Below are positions 26,752 to 34,344 of a stretch of DNA of 64,000 bases, one piece after another. How positions within the stretch are numbered: position 1 is the first letter of the stretch; the number at the start of each line of letters is the position of its first letter. The stretch lies in the NCBI GenBank assembly GCA_033851955.1, contig JAWSVK010000003.1, positions 434,001-498,000 on the forward strand, read 5' to 3'. Below the pieces are notes generated by a model, which did not search any database, was not told the origin of the DNA, and was given only the letters and a program-made list of their open reading frames with translations. Source of the stretch: Profundibacter sp033851955 (GTDB lineage Bacteria > Pseudomonadota > Alphaproteobacteria > Rhodobacterales > Rhodobacteraceae). A program made the translations under genes and the position numbers.

Positions 26752-27624
26752 TTACTCACCGCCACCAAGTTGGTGGACGTAAGCGGCGACGGCATTGATA
26801 TCAGACTCAGACAATCGTGTCGTCCAAGAGGGCATCACGCCGAAGCGGGCATTTACTACGGTCTCGCGAATCGTTGCCTCATCACCACCGTAAAGCCAGA
26901 TTGCATCCGTTAGATTCGGCGCGCCTTGATCTCGATCACCTTTTGCGTCGTCAGCGTGACAAGATGCACAATTATCTTCAAAAATAACCGCGCCATCTGT
27001 GGCCAAAGCCGCATCGGCTTCTTGACCCGAAATCTTTAGGACGAAATGCACGACCTGATCGATTTCGGCGGGCTCCAACAACTCGTCCGCGCCAAATTTT
27101 GGCATTTCCGAGAACCTTGCGTCATCGTCGTCTTCGTTACGCACACCGTGGGCAATCGTGGCGTGGATCGATGTAATATCGCCGCCCCACAACCAGTCAT
27201 CATCCAACAGGTTTGGATACCCCTTGGCCCCTTGGCCACCCGTTTGGTGACACTGGATGCACCAAGTCTGGAAAACAGCTTTGCCCGCGTTGTTCGCATA
27301 TCGGTTTAGATCGGCGTCAGCGGATATTGTTGTCAGATCCGTCGCGGCCAGTTTGGCTTCGATTTCAGCATTGGCAACATCCACGGCTTTGATTTCGGCA
27401 GCAACATCGCCGCGTGTTGACCATTCCAACACACCCGGTGTGGCCCCTGTTAACATTGGCCAAGCCGGATAGGCGATCGTGTAGCCGATGGCCCAAACAA
27501 TCGTGGCGTAAAGCGTGTACAACCACCAGCGCGGCAAAGGATTGTTGAATTCTTCGATGCCGTCCCATGAGTGGCCGGTTGTTTCAACTTCGTCTTCTTT
27601 AAGCTCTGTTGGTTTCTTACTCAT
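26752..27624 (-). CDS. ccoP: cbb3-type cytochrome c oxidase dihaem subunit III
   Basis: 290 residues. A single N-terminal membrane helix (about residues 32-52, PRWWLYTLYATIVWAIGYTIAY) anchors two periplasmic cytochrome c domains with haem sites C122-IQ-C125-H126 and C219-AS-C222-H223. The NPLPRWW motif ahead of the helix is typical of CcoP. It accepts electrons from soluble or anchored cytochrome c and passes them to CcoO and CcoN. The start overlaps the ccoQ stop by four bases. Confidence 0.96.
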   Translation of the reverse strand: MSKKPTELKEDEVETTGHSWDGIEEFNNPLPRWWLYTLYATIVWAIGYTIAYPAWPMLTGATPGVLEWSTRGDVAAEIKAVDVANAEIEAKLAATDLTTISADADLNRYANNAGKAVFQTWCIQCHQTGGQGAKGYPNLLDDDWLWGGDITSIHATIAHGVRNEDDDDARFSEMPKFGADELLEPAEIDQVVHFVLKISGQEADAALATDGAVIFEDNCASCHADDAKGDRDQGAPNLTDAIWLYGGDEATIRETVVNARFGVMPSWTTRLSESDINAVAAYVHQLGGGE

Positions 27625-27821
27625 GACCGCGTCTCCGGTGTGACATCTGCCTTGGGGGCAGGCATGTCGTCATTGCGAAAAGGGATGTTTGCGATGTCGT
27701 CGTGCACCTTGCGGCTGCCGGGGCGGAACGCCCAGAAAACCACAAAGATAAAGACCGAGAACAAAAACAGCATTCCCCAGCTGTCGGCTGCTTGCCTCAA
27801 AATGGAATAGGTATCCATCAT
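27621..27821 (-). CDS. ccoQ: cbb3-type oxidase subunit CcoQ
   Basis: 66 residues with one membrane helix (LFLFSVFIFVVFWAF) followed by RPGSRKVHDDIANIPFRND, the recognised CcoQ pattern. CcoQ stabilises the oxidase complex. It lies between ccoO and ccoP with a six-base gap and a four-base overlap respectively, the standard place in ccoNOQP. Confidence 0.92.
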   Translation of the reverse strand: MMDTYSILRQAADSWGMLFLFSVFIFVVFWAFRPGSRKVHDDIANIPFRNDDMPAPKADVTPETRS

Positions 27822-27827
27822 CGCCTC

Positions 27828-28553
27828 CTAACGGCTGGCGTCAGGCTGGAAGGTCGAAAAATCAACCAACGTGCCCAACATTTGCAGATACGCAATCATC
27901 GCATCCATTTCCGAAATCCCGGGTTTACCGTCAAAGTTACGAACCTGTGATTTGGGATAGCGTGCTTGCAAGCCATCATAGTCACTGTCTGGATCGGCTT
28001 GCGCGGTAAAGTCGGCAGCGGCATTTGCAATCATCTCGTCTGTGTAAGGCACACCAACCATCTGGTGTGTCGACAACAATTCGGTGATGTACTTGGGCTC
28101 GATCATCTTGCTGGATAAAAAGCCGTATTTTGGCATGATCGAAACCGGCACAACGGATTGTGGGTCGGTCAAGTGATCGACGTGCCATTCATCTGAATAA
28201 CGTGCGCCAACACGGGCCAAATCAGGACCTGTACGTTTAGATCCCCACTGTGCCGGATGGTCGTACATCGATTCAGCCGCCAATGAGTAGTGACCGTAGC
28301 GCTCTACTTCGTCGCGCAGCGGGCGGATCATTTGGCTGTGGCAAACGTAGCAGCCTTCACGAATATAGATATCGCGCCCGGTCAGTTCGAGCGGGGTGTA
28401 GGGGCGCATGCCGTCTACATCCTCGATCGTGTTTTGCAGCCAGAACAATGGGGCGATTTCCACCGCCCCGCCGATTGTCACAACCAGCAGGGATAGAACC
28501 ATCAAAAGGGTTGCATTTTTCTCGATTACTTTGTGTTTATCAAGGAAGCTCAT
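27828..28553 (-). CDS. ccoO: cbb3-type cytochrome c oxidase monohaem subunit II
   Basis: 241 residues. An N-terminal membrane helix (about residues 15-34) is followed by the haem c site C68-YV-C71-H72 in REGCYVCHSQMIRPL, highly conserved in CcoO/FixO. The MIAYLQMLGT near the C-terminus is also conserved. It carries electrons from CcoP to the catalytic subunit. Gap of 13 bases after ccoN, with a ribosome site in it. Confidence 0.96.
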   Translation of the reverse strand: MSFLDKHKVIEKNATLLMVLSLLVVTIGGAVEIAPLFWLQNTIEDVDGMRPYTPLELTGRDIYIREGCYVCHSQMIRPLRDEVERYGHYSLAAESMYDHPAQWGSKRTGPDLARVGARYSDEWHVDHLTDPQSVVPVSIMPKYGFLSSKMIEPKYITELLSTHQMVGVPYTDEMIANAAADFTAQADPDSDYDGLQARYPKSQVRNFDGKPGISEMDAMIAYLQMLGTLVDFSTFQPDASR

Positions 28554-28566
28554 TGTCTATCCCTCC

Positions 28567-30162
28567 TTATTCTGCAGGCACAGCTGCGGTGGTATCAGCT
28601 TTTGCTGCACCCTTCGCAACAGTGGCCCAAAGGTTGTAGCACATGATCATTCCGCCCAGCAGATACAGGGTGCCGCCAATTGCGCGCACAACGTTCATCG
28701 GGAATTTGGCTTCAACAGTGTCCGCGAAGGAGTTCACCAAGAACCCATTGGCATCGACTTCGCGCCACATCAGGCCTTCCATGATGCCCGACACCCACAA
28801 AGCAGAAGCGTATAAAACGATGCCGATTGTCGCCAACCAGAAGTGATAACTGACCAAGCGCAGGGAATACAGGCGTTCGCGGTTCCATAGACGTGGCACT
28901 AAGAAGTAAAGCGCGCCAAAGGTGATCATACCGTTCCAACCCAGCGCACCTGAGTGCACGTGGCCGATGGTCCAGTCTGTATAGTGCGACAGCGAATTCA
29001 CAGCGCGGATCGACATCATCGGACCCTCAAATGTGGACATGCCGTAGAACCCGATTGACACCACCATCATCCGAATAATCGGATCGGTGCGCAATTTGTC
29101 CCACGCACCAGACAAGGTCATCAGACCGTTGATCATCCCACCCCATGAAGGCATCCACAGGATGATCGACATCACCATGCCCAGCGTGCTGGCCCAATCG
29201 GGCAGCGCTGTGTAGTGCAAGTGGTGAGGGCCGGCCCAGATATAAAGAAAGATCAGCGCCCAAAAGTGGATGATCGACAGCTTATACGAGAACACAGGAC
29301 GGCCAGCTTGCTTTGGTACAAAGTAGTACATCATGCCAAGGAAGCCGGAGGTCAGGAAAAAGCCCACAGCATTGTGGCCGTACCACCACTGCACCATCAT
29401 GTCCTGAACACCCGAGAACACTTGGACCGATTTGGAGCCGTAGATCGACACTGGGATCGACAGGTTGTTCACAATGTGCAGCATCGCGATGGTCACGATG
29501 AACGACAGGTAAAACCAGTTGGCGACATAGATGTGTTTTTCTTTGCGTTTATAAAGCGTACCAAGGAACACGGCCAAATAGGCAACCCAAACGATGGTCA
29601 ACCAAATGTCAGCGACCCATTCAAATTCAGCATATTCTTTGGACTGTGTGGCGCCCAAAATGTAGTTGGACGCGGCCAGAACGATTGCGATTTGGTAACC
29701 CCAAAAAACGAACCACCCCAGATTGCCACCCCAAAGGCGGGCGGCAGAGGTGCGTTGGACAACGTAGAATGACGTGGCAATCAATCCGTTGCCACCAAAG
29801 GCGAAAATAACCGCAGAGGTGTGCAGTGGGCGCAGGCGACCAAAGTTCAAATAGCCCTGAGCCCATTCAAAATTCAATGAGGGGAACGCCAGTAAAGTGG
29901 CGATCCAGACCCCAACCAAAAACCCGACAACACCCCATAGGGCGGTCGCGATCACACCGGCGCGAATGACACCGTCAGCGTATCCATCGGCTGACGGTTT
30001 CGGATCACCCAGACCACGCATCGTCCAGATAAACAGGCCAGCGGCAGCCAGCATGATGGTCAGAGCATTGACCATATAGGCCAAATCCCTAGCGTGGCTT
30101 GCAGCAATTGCAGCCAAAACTATGACTGCGCCAACCACAATAAGTTTAATATAGTCCCACAT
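28567..30162 (-). CDS. ccoN: cbb3-type cytochrome c oxidase catalytic subunit I
   Basis: 531 residues from ATG 30162 (MWDYIK), preceded by AAGGGA. A longer frame reaching 30201 would place a hydrophilic cysteine-containing stretch ahead of the normal N-terminus. About 12 membrane helices are expected. Histidine ligands are visible in LHTSAVIFAFGGN (low-spin haem), WWYGHNAVGFFLT (CuB, with the crosslinked Tyr region), AGPHHLHYTALPDW and IGHVHSGALGWNG. The enzyme reduces O2 with high affinity and pumps protons, allowing respiration at low oxygen. A perfect FNR box lies 92 bases upstream of the start. Confidence 0.97.
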   Translation of the reverse strand: MWDYIKLIVVGAVIVLAAIAASHARDLAYMVNALTIMLAAAGLFIWTMRGLGDPKPSADGYADGVIRAGVIATALWGVVGFLVGVWIATLLAFPSLNFEWAQGYLNFGRLRPLHTSAVIFAFGGNGLIATSFYVVQRTSAARLWGGNLGWFVFWGYQIAIVLAASNYILGATQSKEYAEFEWVADIWLTIVWVAYLAVFLGTLYKRKEKHIYVANWFYLSFIVTIAMLHIVNNLSIPVSIYGSKSVQVFSGVQDMMVQWWYGHNAVGFFLTSGFLGMMYYFVPKQAGRPVFSYKLSIIHFWALIFLYIWAGPHHLHYTALPDWASTLGMVMSIILWMPSWGGMINGLMTLSGAWDKLRTDPIIRMMVVSIGFYGMSTFEGPMMSIRAVNSLSHYTDWTIGHVHSGALGWNGMITFGALYFLVPRLWNRERLYSLRLVSYHFWLATIGIVLYASALWVSGIMEGLMWREVDANGFLVNSFADTVEAKFPMNVVRAIGGTLYLLGGMIMCYNLWATVAKGAAKADTTAAVPAE

Positions 30163-30254
30163 TACACGTCCCTTCGTCTTTTCCTGGCACGACTCACACA
30201 TCGGCCAGTTATTTACGGCTAAATGTCGTATGCCGAGGTTGGCAGCAACCCACC

Positions 30255-30268
30255 TTGATCTACATCAA
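30255..30268. promoter_or_regulatory. FNR (FnrL) binding site upstream of ccoN
   Basis: TTGATCTACATCAA is a perfect match to TTGAT-N4-ATCAA. Its centre is about 100 bases upstream of the ccoN ATG, which would suit activation at -41.5 if transcription begins near 30220 on the minus strand. A regulator of this type is encoded at 31253-31993. Confidence 0.88.
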
Positions 30269-30297
30269 TTTTCAGAGTTGTAACTGGTCTCGTCGTC

Positions 30298-30311
30298 TTG
30301 ATCGACATCAA
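30298..30311. promoter_or_regulatory. FNR (FnrL) binding site upstream of the universal stress protein gene
   Basis: TTGATCGACATCAA is a second perfect FNR box. A -10-like TATACT lies at 30334-30339, which places the site centre about 41.5 bases before a start near 30346. That is the classic activating arrangement for the gene at 30376. Confidence 0.88.
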
Positions 30312-30375
30312 AGTCACGGCATTTATTCGAAACTATACTGTCGACAGTTGAGTTTCAATTTTGGGAGACTGCCTG

Positions 30376-31215
30376 ATGGCCTACAAATCTTTGCTGACCG
30401 TTGTAACCGATACAAAAATTGCCAAACCGGCGCTTGAAAAAGCGATTGCAATTGCCGCCGCTGAAGACGCCCATCTGGATGTTCTGTGCGTTGGCGTCGA
30501 TCGCACCCAAACTGGGTACTATTACGCGGGTGCCAGCGCCGTGTTCCAACAAGACGTTATTGAAAAAGCCAAAGAAGAAGCCGTTGAGGCAGAAGCATTT
30601 GCCAAGGGGATGCTAGAAAATAGCATCGTCAAATGGTCGACCGATAGAGCGGTGGCACAAATGGCGGGCCTGGGGCGCTTGGTGGGGTATCGCGCACGGT
30701 TCAATGATTTGGTTGTTTTGCCACGCCCGTATGGCAAAGGTTGCGGACCGGAACAGGAAATTATTGTCGAGTCTTCCCTATTTGAAGGGCATGTACCGAC
30801 ATTGGTTGTTCCGCCAAAAGCCAACCTCACGGCTGAGGCCAATCATATCATTGTTGCTTGGAATGAAAGCAGCGAATCTATGTCTGCTGTGCGCGTGGCT
30901 TTGCCTGCCTTGATCAAGGCGGACTCTGTTAATATCGTGGTGATAGACCCGCCTCAACACGGGCCAGACAGATCAGATCCTGGTGGGGCACTGTCGCAGA
31001 TGTTGGTGCGTCACGGGGTGAAGGCTGAAATCACAGTGCTGGCTAAAACCATGCCACGGGTGTCAGACGTTTTACTGCGCCATGCCCGCGATCTGGATGC
31101 CGATATGGTGGTGATGGGTGCTTATGGCCACTCACGGTTTCGCGAAGCGATTTTAGGTGGTGCCACACGTAATATGTTAGAAAATGCAACTGTGCCGATC
31201 TTGATGGCGCACTAA
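30376..31215 (+). CDS. Universal stress protein, two-domain
   Basis: 279 residues from ATG 30376, after a GGGAG ribosome site; the frame upstream begins with a TTG at 30361. Two UspA-like halves are visible. The first begins YKSLLTVVTDT. The second begins HIIVAWNESSESM, with a late nucleotide-binding GAYGHSRFREAILGGATRN near residue 250 and LENATVPILMAH at the end. Such proteins often accumulate under oxygen limitation. The FNR box and -10 upstream predict induction by FnrL together with the divergent cbb3 operon. Confidence 0.92.
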   Translation: MAYKSLLTVVTDTKIAKPALEKAIAIAAAEDAHLDVLCVGVDRTQTGYYYAGASAVFQQDVIEKAKEEAVEAEAFAKGMLENSIVKWSTDRAVAQMAGLGRLVGYRARFNDLVVLPRPYGKGCGPEQEIIVESSLFEGHVPTLVVPPKANLTAEANHIIVAWNESSESMSAVRVALPALIKADSVNIVVIDPPQHGPDRSDPGGALSQMLVRHGVKAEITVLAKTMPRVSDVLLRHARDLDADMVVMGAYGHSRFREAILGGATRNMLENATVPILMAH

Positions 31216-31252
31216 CGCGAGTGCCGATCTAGCCAGATTCCTAAACTCGGAG

Positions 31253-31993
31253 TTAATTTAGCATCCCGCCATCAGAGTCGTCCCCGGCTTCGTCCAGCAA
31301 TTTCTGGAAGTTGGGGATGGTGACATGGCGCTTGCCTTCTAGTTGGATGATACCATCTTTACGCAATGCCGAAACTTGGCGGCTGACGGTTTCCAAGGTC
31401 AGCCCCAGATAGTCAGCCATAGCCACGCGGGTCAGCGGCAGATCAAACACGATCGTGCTCTCTGGGCCACTTAGATGCAGGGACGCATCTCGGCGCGCAA
31501 TAATAACGATCAGACTGGCGATTTTCTCGCGGGCAGTTTTGCGGCCCAGCAACAGCATCCATTCGCGGGCTGCATCCAATTCGTCCAGCGTCATCTCTAG
31601 CAACCGATGCGCGACATGCGGTGTCTGCTCCATCATTGTCTCAAACGGTTTTTTGCGAAAACAACACATCACCAAATCGGTGGTTGCAACAACATCATAG
31701 GGGGCATGTTCACGGCCAGGGCGTCCGACAAAATCGCTGGGCAACAACAGGCCAACCATCTGGGTGCGCCCGTCTTCCATTGTTTGCGTCAATGTCGCGA
31801 TCCCTGAAACAACCGACGCAACGAAATCCATCCTGTCACCTGACCAGACAACAGTTTGCCCCGCCTCATAGCTGCGGTAATACTTCATTTCATCCAGAAC
31901 GACGCGTTCGTCATCATCGCATCGCGCACATACGGCGCGATGGCGAATTGGGCACTCCCCACAAGAATCTTTCGTCAAGTTTATTACATTCAT
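31253..31993 (-). CDS. fnrL: Oxygen-sensing Crp/Fnr family regulator FnrL
   Basis: 246 residues from ATG 31993; an upstream in-frame start at 32047 would run through an FNR box. N-terminal cysteines C11, C14, C22 and C25 (SCGECPIRH, VCARC) and C110/C111 in the cyclic-nucleotide-like fold can hold an oxygen-labile [4Fe-4S] cluster. The helix-turn-helix includes LGLTLETVSRQVSAL, with the E-x2-S-R that reads TTGAT half-sites. Without oxygen the dimer activates micro-oxic and anaerobic genes. The adjacent cbb3 operon, the stress protein and hemN all have matching boxes. Confidence 0.95.
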   Translation of the reverse strand: MNVINLTKDSCGECPIRHRAVCARCDDDERVVLDEMKYYRSYEAGQTVVWSGDRMDFVASVVSGIATLTQTMEDGRTQMVGLLLPSDFVGRPGREHAPYDVVATTDLVMCCFRKKPFETMMEQTPHVAHRLLEMTLDELDAAREWMLLLGRKTAREKIASLIVIIARRDASLHLSGPESTIVFDLPLTRVAMADYLGLTLETVSRQVSALRKDGIIQLEGKRHVTIPNFQKLLDEAGDDSDGGMLN

Positions 31994-32018
31994 ATTCTGT
32001 TCGCGCGCTGTTTCTATA

Positions 32019-32032
32019 TTGATCTCGATCAA
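32019..32032. promoter_or_regulatory. FNR (FnrL) binding site between fnrL and hemN
   Basis: TTGATCTCGATCAA is a perfect FNR box in the 74-base gap between the divergent genes. It is only 26 bases from the fnrL start and 36 from the hemN start. It could repress fnrL and serve hemN, or act on one of them; spacing alone does not decide. Confidence 0.85.
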
Positions 32033-32067
32033 AGTGACCAAGTTCAATCACATGTAACCCTACCCGA

Positions 32068-33423
32068 ATGACTGAACAATCACAACTTGCACGCCTTGGC
32101 TTATTTGACGCACGCGTCCCGCGATACACCAGCTATCCGACGGCTCCGCATTTCTCAGGATCGGTAGGCCAGAGCCATTTCACCAAATGGGTGTCCGAAA
32201 TTCCTGCAGATTCCGAAATATCGCTCTACCTACATGTGCCGTTTTGCAAGCATTTATGCTGGTTTTGCGCCTGTCGCACCCAAGGCACCCAATCCGAAGA
32301 ACCTGTGCGGGCCTATCTAGAAACACTGAAATCCGAGATTGCGCTGCTTAAAGAAATCCTCCCGGATGGCTTGCGCTTATCGCGATTGCATTGGGGCGGT
32401 GGCACGCCGACTTTGATGAGCGCCGATATGATCACTGATCTGGCTGGCACCGTCTTAGATGTGATTCCCATGGCAGCGGGTGGCGAGTTTTCCGTTGAAA
32501 TAGACCCAAATGAGATCGACGAAAACCGCATCAAAGCACTTGCAGTGGCCGGTATGAACCGCGCCTCGATCGGGGTGCAGGATTTCGATGCCGAAATCCA
32601 AAAAATCATTGGCCGCATCCAAAGCTATGAGGTGACCCGCGACGCAGCCGATATGATCCGTGCTCATGGCATCACCAGTCTGAACGCCGACATTCTATAT
32701 GGGTTGCCGCATCAAACCGATGCGCGCATTGCCGAAAGTGTGTTGAAACTGCTCACCTTAAACCCCAGTCGCGTGGCGCTTTATGGATATGCCCACGTGC
32801 CTTGGATGGCCAAACGCCAACAGCTGATCCCGACAGACGCCTTGCCCGTGCCCCAAGAACGGCTTGGGCTATATGAAGTCGCCCGCAAATTGTTCATGTC
32901 AGATGGCTACGATGAAATCGGCATCGACCACTTCGCGCTGCCAGACGACGGTTTGGCGGTTAAAAAACGCCAAGGCGCGTTGCGACGCAATTTCCAAGGT
33001 TATACGGACGACACATCGAACGTGTTGATCGGGCTTGGTGCGTCTTCGATCTCGAAATTCCCACAAGGGTTTGCACAACACGCCTCCGGCACCTCGCAAT
33101 ACACAACTGCGGTGCGCGAAGGTAGGTTCGCCACCGTGCGCGGCCACGAATTCGCGGGTGAAGACCGCCTGCGCGCCCGCCTGATTGAAATGATCATGTG
33201 CGATTTTCGCATTGATACCACCGAAATCCTGCGCGATTTCGACATTTCTCGTACTGACCTTGAAGCGATGTATCAGCTCGCCTCGGACGCGTTCGAGGGT
33301 CTGCCAAAAATCACCCCCCAAGGCTTCACCCTGCCCCGCAAAGCCTACCCCCTCACCCGCATGATCGCCCGTGGTTTTGATGCTTATGATCTGTCAAAAG
33401 CAGGACATAGTTCAGCGGTTTAG
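32068..33423 (+). CDS. hemN: Oxygen-independent coproporphyrinogen III oxidase
   Basis: 451 residues. A radical-SAM enzyme: the cluster motif is C60-x3-C64-x2-C67 with C69 following (PFCKHLCWFCACRT). It is preceded by RYTSYPTAPHF and followed by HWGGGTPTLM and EIDPNEI. The length and the C-terminal domain (GFDAYDLSKAGHS) fit true HemN and not the HemW branch. It makes protoporphyrinogen IX without O2, so haem synthesis can continue when HemF cannot work. The FNR box at 32019-32032 supports low-oxygen induction. Confidence 0.95.
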   Translation: MTEQSQLARLGLFDARVPRYTSYPTAPHFSGSVGQSHFTKWVSEIPADSEISLYLHVPFCKHLCWFCACRTQGTQSEEPVRAYLETLKSEIALLKEILPDGLRLSRLHWGGGTPTLMSADMITDLAGTVLDVIPMAAGGEFSVEIDPNEIDENRIKALAVAGMNRASIGVQDFDAEIQKIIGRIQSYEVTRDAADMIRAHGITSLNADILYGLPHQTDARIAESVLKLLTLNPSRVALYGYAHVPWMAKRQQLIPTDALPVPQERLGLYEVARKLFMSDGYDEIGIDHFALPDDGLAVKKRQGALRRNFQGYTDDTSNVLIGLGASSISKFPQGFAQHASGTSQYTTAVREGRFATVRGHEFAGEDRLRARLIEMIMCDFRIDTTEILRDFDISRTDLEAMYQLASDAFEGLPKITPQGFTLPRKAYPLTRMIARGFDAYDLSKAGHSSAV

Positions 33424-33467
33424 CAGGCCTTCACCAATCGAGCGCCGCGCATGGACCTCGGGGTGGG

Positions 33468-33586
33468 TGCAAAGCGCCCTCCCCATGGGGGTTTGATCCG
33501 TCTAGGAAACGATCTGGGGGATCGTTTCAGGTTCAAGCGGGCGGAGCCCCGGAATGGTCCGGGCGCTGCCTTTGCTATGCAAAGGC
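33468..33586. repeat. Cluster of hairpins after hemN, possible intergenic repeat element or structured RNA
   Basis: The 186-base gap 33424-33609 is packed with self-complementary sequence: CCCCATGGGG (33481-33490); GAAACGATC/GATCGTTTC with a five-base loop (33506-33528); CCCGGA/TCCGGG with a four-base loop (33548-33563); and GCCTTTG/CAAAGGC with a five-base loop (33568-33586). An outer GCAAAG..CGCC near 33468 can also pair with the GGCG..CTTTGC at the right side. It could end hemN transcription, or be a copy of a dispersed element. There is no coding signal. Confidence 0.5.
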
Positions 33587-33609
33587 GCGAAAATGCCTGA
33601 AGTTGTCAG

Positions 33610-34320
33610 CTATTTTTGGTGTTTTTCGTTTCGTTGACGCACCATTTTAAACGCTCGAAACGATGGGCGCGCTGTTGAAAATTCCACATCCTCTGAAGGG
33701 CTGAGGACATGTTGCACTCGACACGTCGAAAGCCGCGATCTCGCCCCAAAGATCACTTCTTTAAGAACAAGTTTTTCGTCAAATGAGTTATAGAAAAGTA
33801 AGTTTGGGTCAGCGCGTTTTTGCTCCGGCCCGTTACCTATTAAGGAAAACCAATACCGCCACTCTTTTTCATATTTCCAATGTTTGCTTTTTGTTTTGCT
33901 CGCAATCTCTCTCATTTTCTGTCGATATGCTTCGTCTGTAAAAACCCGACTATCCATAGGAATTAGTTTTTTCTTGTATTTGATTTTGTAAGCGTAAGGG
34001 TCACCATCTTCCGAACCGATTGGCAGATCAAAACCAAGGCAAATACCTTTATGGTTATCCGCATAGTGGGCCCACATCGTTGGAACACTCCACGTCTTTG
34101 AAAACGAAATAAATCCTTCCTACATCGAATATTCTTTGATGGCCTGCCCCCATACATTCCGGAGTTCCCTCCCCTTCTCGCCCTTACCAAAATCAAATGG
34201 TCTAAACTCAAACAAGTCATTAACTTGATCAGGGAAAGCCACTTTCAACTGGCGTTTTGAAATGCTTTCAAGGCCCCACTTGTCACTTATGAAATGGTAT
34301 AAACGAACTGTATTCGACAT
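33610..34320 (-). pseudogene. DUF2971 family protein interrupted by an in-frame stop
   Basis: Reading the minus strand from ATG 34320, 66 codons end in a TAG at 34120-34122. The same frame then continues without break to 33610. Directly after the stop come codons for EGFISFSKTWSVP, leading into MWAHYADNHKGICLGFD, the hallmark of DUF2971. The N-terminal piece (RLYHFISDKWGLESI, DLFEFRPFDFG) is also family-like, so a single nonsense codon separates two halves of one gene of about 236 codons. It may be a fresh pseudogene, a sequencing error, or expressed as two parts. The region is AT-richer than its neighbours and lysine-rich, suggesting recent transfer. DUF2971 proteins have no settled role but are frequent near mobile or defence genes. 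Confidence 0.7.
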
Positions 34321-34344
34321 TCCGAAAATCCTAAACTGGTGAAT

